A DNA stretch of 64,000 bases from Anaerostipes sp. (GTDB lineage: Bacteria; Bacillota; Clostridia; Lachnospirales; Lachnospiraceae), in NCBI RefSeq assembly GCF_018381315.1, contig NZ_JAGZSD010000002.1, forward strand, positions 62,001 to 126,000, given 5' to 3'. Below the pieces are notes generated by a model. It saw only the letters and a program-made list of their open reading frames with translations, was not told the DNA's origin and ran no database searches. A program made the position numbers and the translations under genes. Below, in pieces: positions 8,523-17,880 of the stretch (position 1 is its first letter; each line of letters opens with the position of its first letter).

Positions 8523-9176
8523 ATGAAGACAATATTGTGTTATGGGGATTCCAATACATACGGTTATAATCCGGACAGCGGATACAGATACCCATACGAG
8601 CAAAGATGGACAAGTATCTTAGAAAAAAATTTTTACGGCCGCGCCAGGGTAATCCCGGAGGGGCTCAACGGGAGAACTACCTGCTTTGAAGATGAGATCC
8701 GACCGGGAAGAAACGGCTATACTTATCTGGAACCGTGTCTTCACTCTCATGGTCCTGTAGATCTGGTGATTTTGATGCTTGGCACCAATGATCTCAAGAT
8801 CCGGTTCCAGCTGACTCCGGTGGATATTGGGAAAGCCATTGAGAGGCTGATGAAAAAAATACTGGAAGTAACGCCGCAGAAAAGAGAAGACGGCAGACCG
8901 GCGGACATTCTGCTGGTTTCTCCTATTTTAGTCGGAGAAAATATACGGGAGGTTTCTGACGGTGAGACAATGGGATTTGAAAGAGCCTGTGATTATTCTA
9001 AACGTCTGGCTTCTGTATACAAAGAATGGGCCGAATGTTACGGGGTTTATTTTTTGAATGCGGCACAGTATGCAGAACCGTCTGAAAAAGATGCATGTCA
9101 TCTGAGTGCCGAAGGCCATCGAAAGCTCGGAGAAGCCATCAGTAAGGCTTGTGAAAACATATGGAGTGCTATATAA
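8523..9176 (+). CDS. SGNH/GDSL-family hydrolase
   Basis: A 217-residue esterase-like hydrolase. Block I is CYGDSNTYGYNP with the nucleophile Ser near residue 9; the Asn block is MLGTNDLK; block V is DACHLSAEGH with the catalytic Asp and His. There is no signal peptide, so it is probably cytosolic; the substrate is unknown (acyl or acetyl ester). The ATG at 8523 follows AAGGAGG; an in-frame ATG at 8499 would add eight poor residues. It stands alone between the ABC terminator and argF, whose promoter overlaps its 3' end. Confidence 0.88.
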   Translation: MKTILCYGDSNTYGYNPDSGYRYPYEQRWTSILEKNFYGRARVIPEGLNGRTTCFEDEIRPGRNGYTYLEPCLHSHGPVDLVILMLGTNDLKIRFQLTPVDIGKAIERLMKKILEVTPQKREDGRPADILLVSPILVGENIREVSDGETMGFERACDYSKRLASVYKEWAECYGVYFLNAAQYAEPSEKDACHLSAEGHRKLGEAISKACENIWSAI

Positions 9177-9177
9177 T
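9149..9177 (+). promoter_or_regulatory. Candidate promoter of argF
   Basis: TTGTGA (9149-9154), 17-base spacer, perfect TATAAT (9172-9177), overlapping the stop of the SGNH hydrolase and 38 bases before the argF start. I did not recognise an arginine-repressor box. Confidence 0.55.
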
Positions 9178-9214
9178 GATTGTTATGCAAAGCCCATAAA
9201 ACGGAGGAAGAAAG

Positions 9215-10153
9215 ATGAATTTAAAAGGAAGAAATTTTTTAACACTGAAAGATTTTACCCCGGAAGAGATCGGCTATCTGCTGGATCTTGCGGCAAAGTT
9301 AAAAGCAGATAAGAAAAAAGGAATTACAGGAGACAGTCTCAAAGGCAAAAACATTGCTCTTATATTTGAAAAGCCCAGCACAAGGACAAGATGTGCATTT
9401 ACGATCGGGTGTATTGACGAGGGAGGACATCCTGAATATTTGGGAAAAGACGATATTCAGCTTGGATATAAGGAAAGTGTGGAGGATACAGCCAGAGTTC
9501 TCGGAAGAATGTTTGACGGTATTGAATTCCGGGGATTTTTACATGAGAATGTGGAGAAACTGGCAAAATACAGCGGAGTACCGGTATGGAACGGCCTGAC
9601 GGATGACTACCATCCGACACAGATACTGGCTGATTTTCTTACCCTGAGAGAACAGTTCGGGCAGTTAAAGGGGCTGAACTTCGTTTTTGCAGGAGACGGA
9701 CGAAATAATATGGGCAATTCTCTGATGATCGGCTGTGCAAAAATGGGTGTAAACTTTACTTGTCTTGCGCCGAAGAGCCTTTGGCCGAAAGAGGAGCTGA
9801 TTCATCAGTGCAAAGAGTACGCAAAGCAGTCCGGTGCGGAACTTATTTTTACAGAAGATACAGATGCAGTAAAAGGAGCAGACTGCATTTACACAGATGT
9901 TTGGTGTTCAATGGGAGAAGAAGATAAGGCTGCAGAGAGAGTAGCTCTGTTAAAGCCATTCCAGGTCAATGATGAACTGATGAAAAAGACCGGAAAAGAT
10001 ACGAGCATCGTCATGCACTGTCTACCGGCGGTGAAAGGCAATGAAGTCACGGAGGATGTCTTTGAGAAGCATGCAGAAGTGATTTTCGATGAAGCGGAAA
10101 ACCGTATGCATACGATAAAGGCGGTCATGGTTGCGACTCTTGGAGAAAACTAA
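9215..10153 (+). CDS. argF: Ornithine carbamoyltransferase
   Basis: Transfers the carbamoyl group from carbamoyl phosphate to ornithine giving citrulline, in arginine synthesis or, run backwards, in the arginine deiminase pathway. The 312-residue protein has the carbamoyl-phosphate loop STRTR (55-59), the HPTQ motif in DDYHPTQILADF, the ornithine-binding DVWCSMGEE and HCLPA (268-272). No other arginine genes are next to it; a birA gene follows after 3 bases. A clear ribosome site GGAGG lies ahead of the ATG. Confidence 0.95.
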   Translation: MNLKGRNFLTLKDFTPEEIGYLLDLAAKLKADKKKGITGDSLKGKNIALIFEKPSTRTRCAFTIGCIDEGGHPEYLGKDDIQLGYKESVEDTARVLGRMFDGIEFRGFLHENVEKLAKYSGVPVWNGLTDDYHPTQILADFLTLREQFGQLKGLNFVFAGDGRNNMGNSLMIGCAKMGVNFTCLAPKSLWPKEELIHQCKEYAKQSGAELIFTEDTDAVKGADCIYTDVWCSMGEEDKAAERVALLKPFQVNDELMKKTGKDTSIVMHCLPAVKGNEVTEDVFEKHAEVIFDEAENRMHTIKAVMVATLGEN

Positions 10154-10156
10154 GCA

Positions 10157-11140
10157 ATGAAAGAAAAGATTCTCAGGGAATTAAAACAGCAAGACGGTTA
10201 TCTGTCCGGACAGGAGTTGTGTCAAAAATTCGGTGTTTCAAGAACAGCAGTCTGGAAGCATATCAAGGCTTTGAGGGAAGAGGGATATGTTATTGATTCT
10301 GTCAGCAACAAGGGCTACAAACTGGTTCAATGTCCGGATGTGCTGTGCGCCGAAGATATTCAAAGCAGCCTTTCAACCTGCTGGCTCGGCAGAACAGTAA
10401 AGGTCATGAGAACTGTGGATTCTACCAATCTGGAGGCAAGGAGGCTTGCAGAGCAGGGGGCTGCTCATGGGACCCTTGTGACTGCGGAAGAACAGACCTC
10501 CGGGAGAGGAAGAAGAGGCCGCTCATGGATCTCCGTGCCGGGACAGGGCGTCTGGATGAGTTTTGTACTGAGGCCTGATATTGAGCTTGAAAACAGTTCC
10601 ATGCTGACTCTTGTGGCGGCTCTGGCAGTAGAGAAAGGGATCAAAGATGCAGCAGGCATTGACGGAAGCATCAAATGGCCGAATGATGTACTGATTAACG
10701 GGGAAAAGGTCTGTGGAATCCTTACAGAGCTGAGTGCACAGATGGATGAGCTGAACTATATTGTCGTGGGTATTGGAATTAATGCAAACATTGACCACTT
10801 TCCGGAGGAAGTCAGGGACAAGGCTACTTCCCTGCTTGCAGAAGCAGGAGAACCTGTAGACCGGACAAGGCTTTTGTGCCAGGTTCTGAAGCATTTTGAA
10901 CAAGACTATGAGATCTTTCGAAAGACAGAAGACTTTTCTGCACTGATGGACGAATACAACAGTTTTCTTGCCCACTATGGACAGGAGATCAAGGTAGTGC
11001 GGGGAAAGGATGAGTACATCTGCCGGTCCGGAGGGATTAACAGGCGGGGTGAACTTACAGTGGAAGATTCCCTTGGCCGGACACAGGAGATATTTTCCGG
11101 AGAAGTTTCAATCAGAGGAATTCATGGCTACAGTGTATGA
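10157..11140 (+). CDS. birA: Bifunctional biotin ligase / biotin repressor
   Basis: Attaches biotin to the biotin carboxyl carrier protein via biotinyl-AMP. The 327-residue protein has an N-terminal winged helix-turn-helix (about 1-60, GVSRTAVWKHIKALREEGY), which suggests it also represses biotin genes; a catalytic domain with GRGRRGR (116-122) and KWPNDVLINGEKVCGILTE; and a C-terminal SH3-like domain. It begins 3 bases after the argF stop. Its stop overlaps an ATG for the next small gene, indicating translational coupling in a birA-coaX-dus operon. Confidence 0.95.
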   Translation: MKEKILRELKQQDGYLSGQELCQKFGVSRTAVWKHIKALREEGYVIDSVSNKGYKLVQCPDVLCAEDIQSSLSTCWLGRTVKVMRTVDSTNLEARRLAEQGAAHGTLVTAEEQTSGRGRRGRSWISVPGQGVWMSFVLRPDIELENSSMLTLVAALAVEKGIKDAAGIDGSIKWPNDVLINGEKVCGILTELSAQMDELNYIVVGIGINANIDHFPEEVRDKATSLLAEAGEPVDRTRLLCQVLKHFEQDYEIFRKTEDFSALMDEYNSFLAHYGQEIKVVRGKDEYICRSGGINRRGELTVEDSLGRTQEIFSGEVSIRGIHGYSV

Positions 11141-11151
11141 CAGGAGGAAGT

Positions 11152-11481
11152 ATGTATCAGGAGACGATGGTCCTTTGCGGTTCCAACGGATATGAAAAAA
11201 AATATTATTTAAATGAAGATTTTGAATCTCTTCCCCAGCAGATAAAGGATGAACTGAAGATTGCCTGTGTTTTGTATACGGAGGAAATCGGAGGCATCCT
11301 GACTTTGGAGTTTGATGAAGAAGGAAAGCTTTCATTTAAGACAACAGCCGCAGACAATGATTATTTTTATGATGAAATTGGAAGTGCACTGAAAATAAAA
11401 GAAATGCAGCGGGACAAAGCAGATCTTTGGGAATCGCTGGAATTGTTTTTCAGAGTGTTTTTTCTGGGAGAAGAGGTATAG
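11152..11481 (+). CDS. Small conserved protein between birA and coaX (DUF6145-like)
   Basis: A 109-residue acidic protein without signal peptide or membrane segment. I recall similar proteins in the same birA-coaX position in Lachnospiraceae, annotated DUF6145, but cannot verify that here. The sequence looks like a small alpha/beta domain (YTEEIGGILTLEFDEEGKLS) ending in a helix. The ATG at 11152 is preferred because AGGAGG (11142-11147) lies 4 bases ahead; the alternative ATG at 11137 overlaps the birA stop. Its stop is 2 bases before the coaX start. Function unknown. Confidence 0.75.
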   Translation: MYQETMVLCGSNGYEKKYYLNEDFESLPQQIKDELKIACVLYTEEIGGILTLEFDEEGKLSFKTTAADNDYFYDEIGSALKIKEMQRDKADLWESLELFFRVFFLGEEV

Positions 11482-11483
11482 AG

Positions 11484-12251
11484 ATGTTATTGACAATGGA
11501 TGTGGGAAATACCAATATTACAGCAGGTATTTTTGTGGATAAGGATCTGGTGGAATTGTTCAGGATTACTACAAAGCTGCCCAGGACTTCCGATGAATTC
11601 GGGATTCTGATCCGGGATATGATCGCTGCAAAAGGTCTTGACACGAGAGAGATTGATGCAGCTATTATCGGATCTGTAGTGCCGAATATTATGTATTCCC
11701 TGACGAACGGGATTATCAAATATTTCGATGTGACGCCAGTGATCGTGGGACCCGGCATTAAAACAGGGATCAACCTTGGACGCCTGAATCCCAGGGAAGT
11801 GGGAGCAGACCGGATCGTGGATCTGGTAGCAGCCTATGAGATCTACGGGGGTCCTACATTAGTAATCGATTATGGGACAGCGACGACCTATGATGTTGTG
11901 ACGGAAGACGGCGTCTTTTTAGCCGGGGTGACAGCCCCGGGCATCCGTACTTCTGCCAACGCCCTCTGGAAAGGAGCCGCAAGGCTTCCGGAAATAGAAA
12001 TTAAGACTCCGGAGAGTATTCTTGCCACAAATACGATTACAAGCATGCAGGCAGGGCTTATGTATGGCGTTATCGGTGAGACAAAATATATCATTGAGCA
12101 GATGAAAAAGGAAACAGGGTTCGAAGACATGAAGGTTGTCGCCACAGGAGGACTGGGCAAGATGATTTCCAAAGAAGTTCCGGAGATCAACTGTTTTGAT
12201 GACACACTGACATTGAAGGGATTGCGGATTATTTATGAAAAGCAGCAGTAG
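11484..12251 (+). CDS. coaX: Type III pantothenate kinase
   Basis: Phosphorylates pantothenate, the first step of coenzyme A synthesis; CoaX uses a monovalent cation and is not feedback inhibited by CoA. The 255-residue protein has the ASKHA-fold phosphate loop DVGNTN (6-11), GADRIVD, the adenosine-site VIDYGTATTYD and GVTAPG. The ATG at 11484 is used since the family begins directly with the MLLTMDVGNTN strand; an upstream in-frame start at 11427 lies inside the previous gene. The 3' end overlaps dus by 17 bases. Confidence 0.95.
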   Translation: MLLTMDVGNTNITAGIFVDKDLVELFRITTKLPRTSDEFGILIRDMIAAKGLDTREIDAAIIGSVVPNIMYSLTNGIIKYFDVTPVIVGPGIKTGINLGRLNPREVGADRIVDLVAAYEIYGGPTLVIDYGTATTYDVVTEDGVFLAGVTAPGIRTSANALWKGAARLPEIEIKTPESILATNTITSMQAGLMYGVIGETKYIIEQMKKETGFEDMKVVATGGLGKMISKEVPEINCFDDTLTLKGLRIIYEKQQ

Positions 12252-13218
12252 ATTAAATCCATTGGCCATTGGAGATATTAAAATAGAACATCCTTTTTTA
12301 CTAGCTCCAATGGCAGGAGTTACAGACCTTCCTTACCGGCTTTTATGCAAGGAGATGGGAGCGGGGCTTCTCTATACAGAGATGGTCAGCGCAAAGGGAA
12401 TGTACTATAACAGCCCCAATACAGGCCCGCTTCTTGAGAAAGAGGAAACAGAGAAACCCATTGCCGCCCAGATTTTTGGATCAGAGCCGGAATTGATGGC
12501 GGATATGGCTGTCCGGATGGAGGAAATGGGTTTTGATCTTATCGACATTAATATGGGATGTCCGGTTCCGAAGATCGTAAACAACGGGGATGGATCGGCT
12601 TTGATGAAAAACCCTAAGCTGGCCGGGAAGATCATCCGCAGTATGGCAGATAAACTGAAAGTGCCGGTTACCGTAAAGATCCGGAAAGGCTTTGATGACC
12701 GGCACATCAATGCAGTAGAGATGGCTAAGATTGCAGAACAGAGCGGCGCAGCGGCAATTGCTGTTCATGGCAGAACAAGAGAGCAGTATTATTCCGGGAA
12801 GGCGGACTGGGATATTATAAGGCAGGTAAAAGAAGCAGTGACCATTCCGGTTATAGGAAACGGGGATATCAACTCACCCTTGGATGCTGAAAGGATGCTC
12901 GCCGAAACAGGCTGTGACGGCCTAATGATTGCCAGAGGTGCCAAAGGAAATCCTTGGATTTTCAGAGAGCTGTGCTGTTATTTTGAGACAGGAGAACTTC
13001 TTCAGAGACCGGAGATGAATGAGATTACAGAGATGATTCTCAGGCATGCCAGGATGATGATAGAATATAAAGGTGAGTATATCGGGATTCGGGAGATGAG
13101 AAAACATGTATCGTGGTATACGCACGGACTTGCCGGAGCAGCAAAGCTGAGAGATCAGGTAAATCATGCAGAGAGTATTGAAGAACTGGCTGACCTTATA
13201 AGAGGATACGAGAAATAG
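12235..13218 (+). CDS. dusB: tRNA-dihydrouridine synthase (DusB-like)
   Basis: An FMN enzyme reducing uridine to dihydrouridine in tRNA. The 327-residue TIM barrel shows the family signature APMAGVTDLPYR, the active-site loop INMGCPVPKIVNNGDGSALM with the catalytic Cys, AVHGRTREQYYSGKADW, and MIARGAKGNPWIF for FMN phosphate. It overlaps the coaX end by 17 bases and is followed 11 bases later by a glycosyltransferase gene. DusB-type assignment is by overall similarity; the modified position is inferred. Confidence 0.93.
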   Translation: MKSSSRLNPLAIGDIKIEHPFLLAPMAGVTDLPYRLLCKEMGAGLLYTEMVSAKGMYYNSPNTGPLLEKEETEKPIAAQIFGSEPELMADMAVRMEEMGFDLIDINMGCPVPKIVNNGDGSALMKNPKLAGKIIRSMADKLKVPVTVKIRKGFDDRHINAVEMAKIAEQSGAAAIAVHGRTREQYYSGKADWDIIRQVKEAVTIPVIGNGDINSPLDAERMLAETGCDGLMIARGAKGNPWIFRELCCYFETGELLQRPEMNEITEMILRHARMMIEYKGEYIGIREMRKHVSWYTHGLAGAAKLRDQVNHAESIEELADLIRGYEK

Positions 13219-13229
13219 GAGGGCTTAGT

Positions 13230-14156
13230 ATGGAATTATGCACATGTATTGTTCCGTGTTTTAATGAAGAAGAAGCGATTCCTTATTATTATGAAGAAAT
13301 GCAGAACGTTATGCCGAAAATCCCGGATCTGAAGTTTGAGCTGCTGTTTATTGATGACGGCAGCAGTGACGGTACGCTTAAAGTTCTGAAAGAGCTTGCA
13401 CAAAAAGATGACAGGGTCAGGTATATTTCCTTTTCAAGAAATTTCGGAAAGGAGGCAGCACTTTATGCAGGTCTTCAGAATGCTGACGGGGACTATGCAG
13501 TAACGATGGACGTGGATTTACAGGATCCTCCGTCACTGATTCCGGATATGTATAAAGTTATTCAGGAAGGCGAGTATGACAGTGTAGCTACCAGAAGGGT
13601 CACAAGAAAAGGTGAGCCTAAGATCCGGTCATTTTTTGCAAGGAAGTTTTATCAGATTATTAATAAGATGTCAGATGCGGATATTGTAGACGGGGCAAGA
13701 GATTTCAGGCTTATGAAACGTTCCATGGTGGATGCTATCCTGTCAATGAAAGAGTATAACCGGTTTTCAAAAGGTATTTTTGGATGGGTCGGTTTTAAAA
13801 CCAAGTGGCTGGAATATGAGAATGTGGAAAGGGTGGCAGGAGAAACGAAATGGTCGTTTTGGAAGCTGTTCCATTATGCTATGGAAGGGATTATTGCTTT
13901 TTCTACAACTCCGCTTTCCATTGTATCTGTCATTGGAGTGGTGATTTGTATGCTTTCCTTTATTCTTTTGATTGTAATCATTATCCGTGCGCTTCTGGTA
14001 GGAGATCCGGTTGCCGGCTGGCCGTCTTTGGTGTGTATTATCACTTCACTAGGTGGTGTGCAGCTGCTTTGTACCGGAATCGTGGGATTATATTTATCAA
14101 AGACTTATCTGGAGGCTAAAAGCAGACCCATTTACATTGTAAAAGAGAAAAACTAA
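13230..14156 (+). CDS. GT2 glycosyltransferase, polyprenyl-phosphate type (GtrB/CsbB-like)
   Basis: A 308-residue family-2 glycosyltransferase: catalytic domain 1-225 with IVPCFNEEEAIPYYYEE, DDGSSDGT, the metal-binding MDVDLQDPP and a lipid-linked-type acceptor segment, then two transmembrane helices (about 230-260 and 270-300). Such enzymes move a sugar from a nucleotide donor to undecaprenyl phosphate on the inner face of the membrane. GGAGG precedes the ATG. It is the last gene of the birA-coaX-dus unit and is a paralogue of the GT2 at 23870. The sugar is unknown. Confidence 0.88.
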   Translation: MELCTCIVPCFNEEEAIPYYYEEMQNVMPKIPDLKFELLFIDDGSSDGTLKVLKELAQKDDRVRYISFSRNFGKEAALYAGLQNADGDYAVTMDVDLQDPPSLIPDMYKVIQEGEYDSVATRRVTRKGEPKIRSFFARKFYQIINKMSDADIVDGARDFRLMKRSMVDAILSMKEYNRFSKGIFGWVGFKTKWLEYENVERVAGETKWSFWKLFHYAMEGIIAFSTTPLSIVSVIGVVICMLSFILLIVIIIRALLVGDPVAGWPSLVCIITSLGGVQLLCTGIVGLYLSKTYLEAKSRPIYIVKEKN

Positions 14157-14176
14157 AGAAAGAGAACAATCCTTAG

Positions 14177-14206
14177 TTGACAAACAAATTACCGCTGGGA
14201 TATAAT
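14177..14206 (+). promoter_or_regulatory. Strong sigma-A promoter of greA-lysS
   Basis: Perfect TTGACA (14177-14182), 18-base spacer, perfect TATAAT (14201-14206), 67 bases before the greA start. Confidence 0.85.
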
Positions 14207-14272
14207 TTACGGATGAGCGTGTACGAACCAGACGGACAGAAGTATTGATATAGAATGAAAGGAAGCGAAAAT

Positions 14273-14752
14273 ATGGCAGAAGCAAAGAAGAATATTCTGA
14301 CTCAGGAAGGATTAAAGACTTTAGAGGATGAATTACAGGATTTAAAAGTAGTAAAGAGAAAAGAAGTTGCCCAGAAGATTAAAGAAGCAAGAGAGCAGGG
14401 TGACTTATCGGAGAATGCAGAATATGATGCTGCGAAAGACGAGCAGAGGGATATTGAGGCAAGAATCGAAGAGTTAGAGCAGATCCTGAAAAATGCTGAA
14501 GTTATTGATGAAGAGTTCCAGCATGGTGTCATCAGCCTTGGCTGCCTTGTAAAATTAGAAGATATGACATTTAATGAAGAAGTGACTTATCATATTGTAG
14601 GTTCCACAGAGGCGGATATCTTGAACAATAAGATTTCAAATGAAGCACCGATCGGAAAAGCACTGCTTGGGGCTAAAATCGGAGATGTGGTAGAAGTGGA
14701 AGGCGTAGGCCAGGTCAATAAATATAAAGTTTTAGACGTAAAGAGAAAGTAA
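14273..14752 (+). CDS. greA: Transcription elongation factor GreA
   Basis: Binds in the secondary channel of RNA polymerase and stimulates cleavage of backtracked RNA. The 159 residues match the usual ~158. The N-terminal coiled coil carries the family motif QGDLSENAEYDAAKDEQ, with the two acidic residues at its tip, and the C-terminal FKBP-like domain ends the protein. The ATG at 14273 is preferred: AAAGGAAG sits at normal distance and the family N-terminus (ILTQEGLKTLEDEL) follows; an in-frame ATG at 14255 precedes that ribosome site. lysS follows 12 bases later. Confidence 0.95.
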   Translation: MAEAKKNILTQEGLKTLEDELQDLKVVKRKEVAQKIKEAREQGDLSENAEYDAAKDEQRDIEARIEELEQILKNAEVIDEEFQHGVISLGCLVKLEDMTFNEEVTYHIVGSTEADILNNKISNEAPIGKALLGAKIGDVVEVEGVGQVNKYKVLDVKRK

Positions 14753-14764
14753 GAGGATTGGAAA

Positions 14765-16243
14765 GTGGCAGAACAGAACAAAGATATGGGTGAACTGGTC
14801 AAGGTACGGAGAGATAAGCTGGAAGAGCTGCAGAGTGCCGGGAAAAACCCGTTTGAAATTATGAAGTATGATACAACCCACCATTCCATGGAGATTAAAG
14901 ATCATTTTGAAGAACTGGAAGGGGAAGAAGTAGCGGTTGCGGGAAGGATGATGTTTAAAAGGGTCATGGGGAAGGCCTCTTTCTGCAATATCCAGGACCT
15001 GCAGGGCCGGATTCAGGCATATGTGGCAAGAGATGAGATCGGTACAGAGGAGTACAAGGATTTCAAAAAAATGGATATCGGAGACATCATCGGGATCAAG
15101 GGAACTGTATTTGCAACAAAGACTGGTGAGAAGTCTATTCATGCAAAGGAAGTTGTCCTTTTATCCAAAAGCTTAAAGCCGCTTCCGGAGAAATTCCATG
15201 GATTAAAGGATACGGATGCAAGATACCGCCAGAGATATGTAGATCTGATTATGAACGAAGAATCCAAAGACACATTTATCAAGCGTTCTAAGATCATCAG
15301 TAAGATCCGTTCTTATTTAGACGGACAGGGATTTATGGAAGTGGAGACCCCGATGCTGGTTGCCAATGCCGGAGGAGCTGCGGCGAGACCGTTTGAGACT
15401 CATTATAATGCGCTGGATGAAGATGTAAAACTCCGTATTTCTCTGGAGCTTTATTTAAAGAGGCTGATCGTAGGCGGACTTGAAAAGGTATACGAGATTG
15501 GCCGTGTATTCAGAAACGAAGGCGTGGATACAAGACATAACCCTGAATTTACATTGATGGAGTTATACCAGGCATATACTGATTATAACGGTATGATGGA
15601 TCTGACTGAAAATATGTACCGTTATCTTGCACAGGAAGTCGTAGGAAGCACAACGATTACGTACAATGGCATTGAGATGGATCTTGGGAAACCGTTTGAG
15701 AAGATTACAATGGTGGAAGCGGTAAAGAAATATGCAGGGGTTGATTTTGACGAAATCCATTCACTGGATGAAGCAAGGGCGGCTGCAAAGGAACATCATG
15801 TAGAGTACGAAGAACGCCATAAGAAAGGTGATATCCTTAATTTATTCTTTGAAGAGTTTGTAGAGGATAAACTGATTCAGCCTACATTTGTCATGGATCA
15901 TCCGGTTGAGATTTCTCCGCTTACAAAGAGAAAACCTGAAAATCCGGACTATGTAGAACGTTTTGAATTTTTCATGAACGGATGGGAAATGGCAAACGCA
16001 TATTCTGAGCTGAATGATCCGATCGATCAGAGAGAACGGTTTAAGGCTCAGGAAGAACTGTTGGCTCAGGGAGATGAGGAAGCCAATTCTACAGATGAAG
16101 ATTTCCTGAATGCGCTGGAAGTTGGAATGCCGCCTACAGGAGGGATCGGATTTGGGATTGACCGTATGGTCATGCTGCTGACAGACTCATCTGCTATCAG
16201 GGATGTATTGTTATTTCCGACAATGAAGTCATTAGACAAATAA
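14765..16243 (+). CDS. lysS: Lysyl-tRNA synthetase, class II
   Basis: Charges tRNA-Lys. The 492-residue protein has an N-terminal OB-fold anticodon-binding domain (about 50-150) and a class II catalytic domain with motif 1 (GFMEVETPML), motif 2 (VYEIGRVFRNEGVDTRHNPE) and motif 3 (GGIGFGIDRMVMLL). The start is GTG at 14765, after an AGAGG ribosome site. Co-transcribed with greA, an arrangement frequent in Firmicutes. No T-box is present upstream; greA occupies that space. Confidence 0.95.
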   Translation: MAEQNKDMGELVKVRRDKLEELQSAGKNPFEIMKYDTTHHSMEIKDHFEELEGEEVAVAGRMMFKRVMGKASFCNIQDLQGRIQAYVARDEIGTEEYKDFKKMDIGDIIGIKGTVFATKTGEKSIHAKEVVLLSKSLKPLPEKFHGLKDTDARYRQRYVDLIMNEESKDTFIKRSKIISKIRSYLDGQGFMEVETPMLVANAGGAAARPFETHYNALDEDVKLRISLELYLKRLIVGGLEKVYEIGRVFRNEGVDTRHNPEFTLMELYQAYTDYNGMMDLTENMYRYLAQEVVGSTTITYNGIEMDLGKPFEKITMVEAVKKYAGVDFDEIHSLDEARAAAKEHHVEYEERHKKGDILNLFFEEFVEDKLIQPTFVMDHPVEISPLTKRKPENPDYVERFEFFMNGWEMANAYSELNDPIDQRERFKAQEELLAQGDEEANSTDEDFLNALEVGMPPTGGIGFGIDRMVMLLTDSSAIRDVLLFPTMKSLDK

Positions 16244-16378
16244 TTGAGGCAAGAAAGCCCATATATAAGCAATTTTTAATAAAAAACAGTTATTAAAGAA
16301 TCAAATTTTACATCACATTTAAATCATGTATTTTGTAGTTCAATAAAGAATCTGCGGATAAATGTGAAAAAAGTAATT

Positions 16379-16414
16379 AACCAGCTGTGAGGTGTGAACC
16401 TTATGGCTGGTTTT
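16379..16414 (+). terminator. Terminator downstream of greA-lysS
   Basis: A 14-base stem (AACCAGCTGTGAGG with CCTTATGGCTGGTT, three G-U pairs) around a 6-base loop, ending in TTTT. It lies 135 bases past the lysS stop. Confidence 0.7.
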
Positions 16415-16497
16415 GTGTTACCATAAAAAGGGAAGGTATTCAAACATATAAAATGTAATAAAGATCCAGAATTTTACCTGATGTTATTGTGCTTAAG

Positions 16498-16506
16498 TGG
16501 TATAAT
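16498..16506 (+). promoter_or_regulatory. Extended -10 promoter of the orphan 405-residue gene
   Basis: TGG directly followed by TATAAT (16501-16506) gives an extended -10 element. The -35 region (CTGATG around 16478) is poor. It lies 112 bases before the coding start. Confidence 0.5.
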
Positions 16507-16618
16507 TTACATATAGTTCATGAAGAATATCAACTTATAAAGTATCAGCCGATTCGTAAAATTTGCAAGAACTCTTATAAAAATATTGTAATTAGATATC
16601 ACAATAAGGAGGAATTTT

Positions 16619-17836
16619 ATGGGAGAAGTCATAAAAATGAATACATCTGAAGATTTAGAAGTATTAAGCGGAGAAAATGAAATAATTCGAGTTGCAGAGG
16701 ATATGCTGGATGATGTAAAAAAGCAAATTGAAGTTGGAAATACAATTAGTATTCCAATAGCTGAACTTGCCACGTTAGGGGCAGGAGTGTCGTCTTTGAT
16801 TCCATCATTACATACAGTGACACAAACTACAACGGTCAATGTAAATGGGTTATTTCAATTAGCGAATGCAGAGATTGGAGATACTTTACAAAAAGCAAAG
16901 AATGGAAATTTTTGGGGCGCGCTTAAGACATCTACGGGAAAATCTAAGTTTGTACAGTTACAAGAGGCTGGACCTTTATCTGCGTCAACAGCTACTGTTC
17001 TGCCGATTGATCCGGCAACAATGATGATGGCAGCAGCATTATTTTTAATAGAAAAAAAACTGGACGGAATTGCTGAGATGCAAAAGCAGATTCTTGATTT
17101 CTTGGAAAAAGAAAAGAAATCAGAAATAGAAGCTGACATTGAAACACTGATCTATATCGTTAATAAGTACAAATCAAATTGGGATAATGAAACTTATGTA
17201 AAAAATAACCACAAGCTGGTTTTGGATATTCAGAGAACTGCCCGTAAAAATATGCTTTTATATCAGAAAGAAGTATCAGGGTTGCTTAATTCAAAGCAGT
17301 TAATTACTGTTCAGCTGCAGGTGAAATCAAAATTGGATAAACTGCAGGACAAATTTAAGTTCTATCGATTATCGCTTTATATCTATTCATTAGCATCATT
17401 ATTAGAAATTATGCTTAGTGGGAATTTTAAAGAAGAGAATATCTCTGGTGTCAAAGATGAGGTGGTGTCATTGGCAAATACATACAGAGAAATGTTTAGA
17501 AAGGCATCAGAGAGCATAGAAAAAGAGAGCGATTCTTCCTTGGAAACAAATTTGCTAAAGGGATTAGGCGTGGCAACAAAAGGAGCTGGAAAACTTATTG
17601 GTGCAATACCTGTTGTAAAGGAAGGACAAGTAGATGAATTTCTTCAGGGCAGTGGTGCAAAGATCAAAAAAAATGCTAGTGAATTAGAAATGAAATATGT
17701 CAAAGAGTTTGCATCTATCGCTAATCCCGAAATATCAGGAATTATACAGCAAATGAATGAAATGGTTCGTATATATAATCATACGTCACAAATTTATTTT
17801 GATGAAAACAGGATATACATTGCAAGTGCCGAATAA
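16619..17836 (+). CDS. Hypothetical helical protein, 405 residues (orphan, accessory)
   Basis: I do not recognise this protein. It has no signal peptide. Residues 1-60 are acidic with a short hydrophobic stretch; residues about 125-146 form a hydrophobic segment (PATMMMAAALFLIEKK); the rest is charged, predicted largely alpha-helical with coiled-coil character (about 148-260). A small Gly-rich hydrophobic patch lies near LKGLGVATKGAGKLIGAIP. The layout, helical bundle plus one internal hydrophobic hairpin-like region, loosely recalls alpha-helical pore-forming or effector proteins, but that is only an analogy. It has AAGGAGG at 16606-16612 and its own promoter, differs in base use from the lysS side, and is followed by recombinase remains, so it was probably acquired. 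Confidence 0.8.
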   Translation: MGEVIKMNTSEDLEVLSGENEIIRVAEDMLDDVKKQIEVGNTISIPIAELATLGAGVSSLIPSLHTVTQTTTVNVNGLFQLANAEIGDTLQKAKNGNFWGALKTSTGKSKFVQLQEAGPLSASTATVLPIDPATMMMAAALFLIEKKLDGIAEMQKQILDFLEKEKKSEIEADIETLIYIVNKYKSNWDNETYVKNNHKLVLDIQRTARKNMLLYQKEVSGLLNSKQLITVQLQVKSKLDKLQDKFKFYRLSLYIYSLASLLEIMLSGNFKEENISGVKDEVVSLANTYREMFRKASESIEKESDSSLETNLLKGLGVATKGAGKLIGAIPVVKEGQVDEFLQGSGAKIKKNASELEMKYVKEFASIANPEISGIIQQMNEMVRIYNHTSQIYFDENRIYIASAE

Positions 17837-17880
17837 CAGAGGAACGCATGTGAAAAGACGGTGTTGTAGGGAAGATATAA

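Larger units (their letters stand above)
16244..16618 (+). other. 375-base AT-rich intergenic region after lysS
   Basis: No open frame of note on either strand. It contains the likely lysS terminator (16379-16414) and the promoter of the next gene (16498-16506). The first ~135 bases between the lysS stop and the hairpin hold nothing I can identify. Confidence 0.6.

Noticed and set aside
14157..14272. T-box or riboswitch ahead of greA-lysS
   Set aside because: Only ~70 bases lie between promoter and greA, too short and without specifier-loop or T-box motifs.
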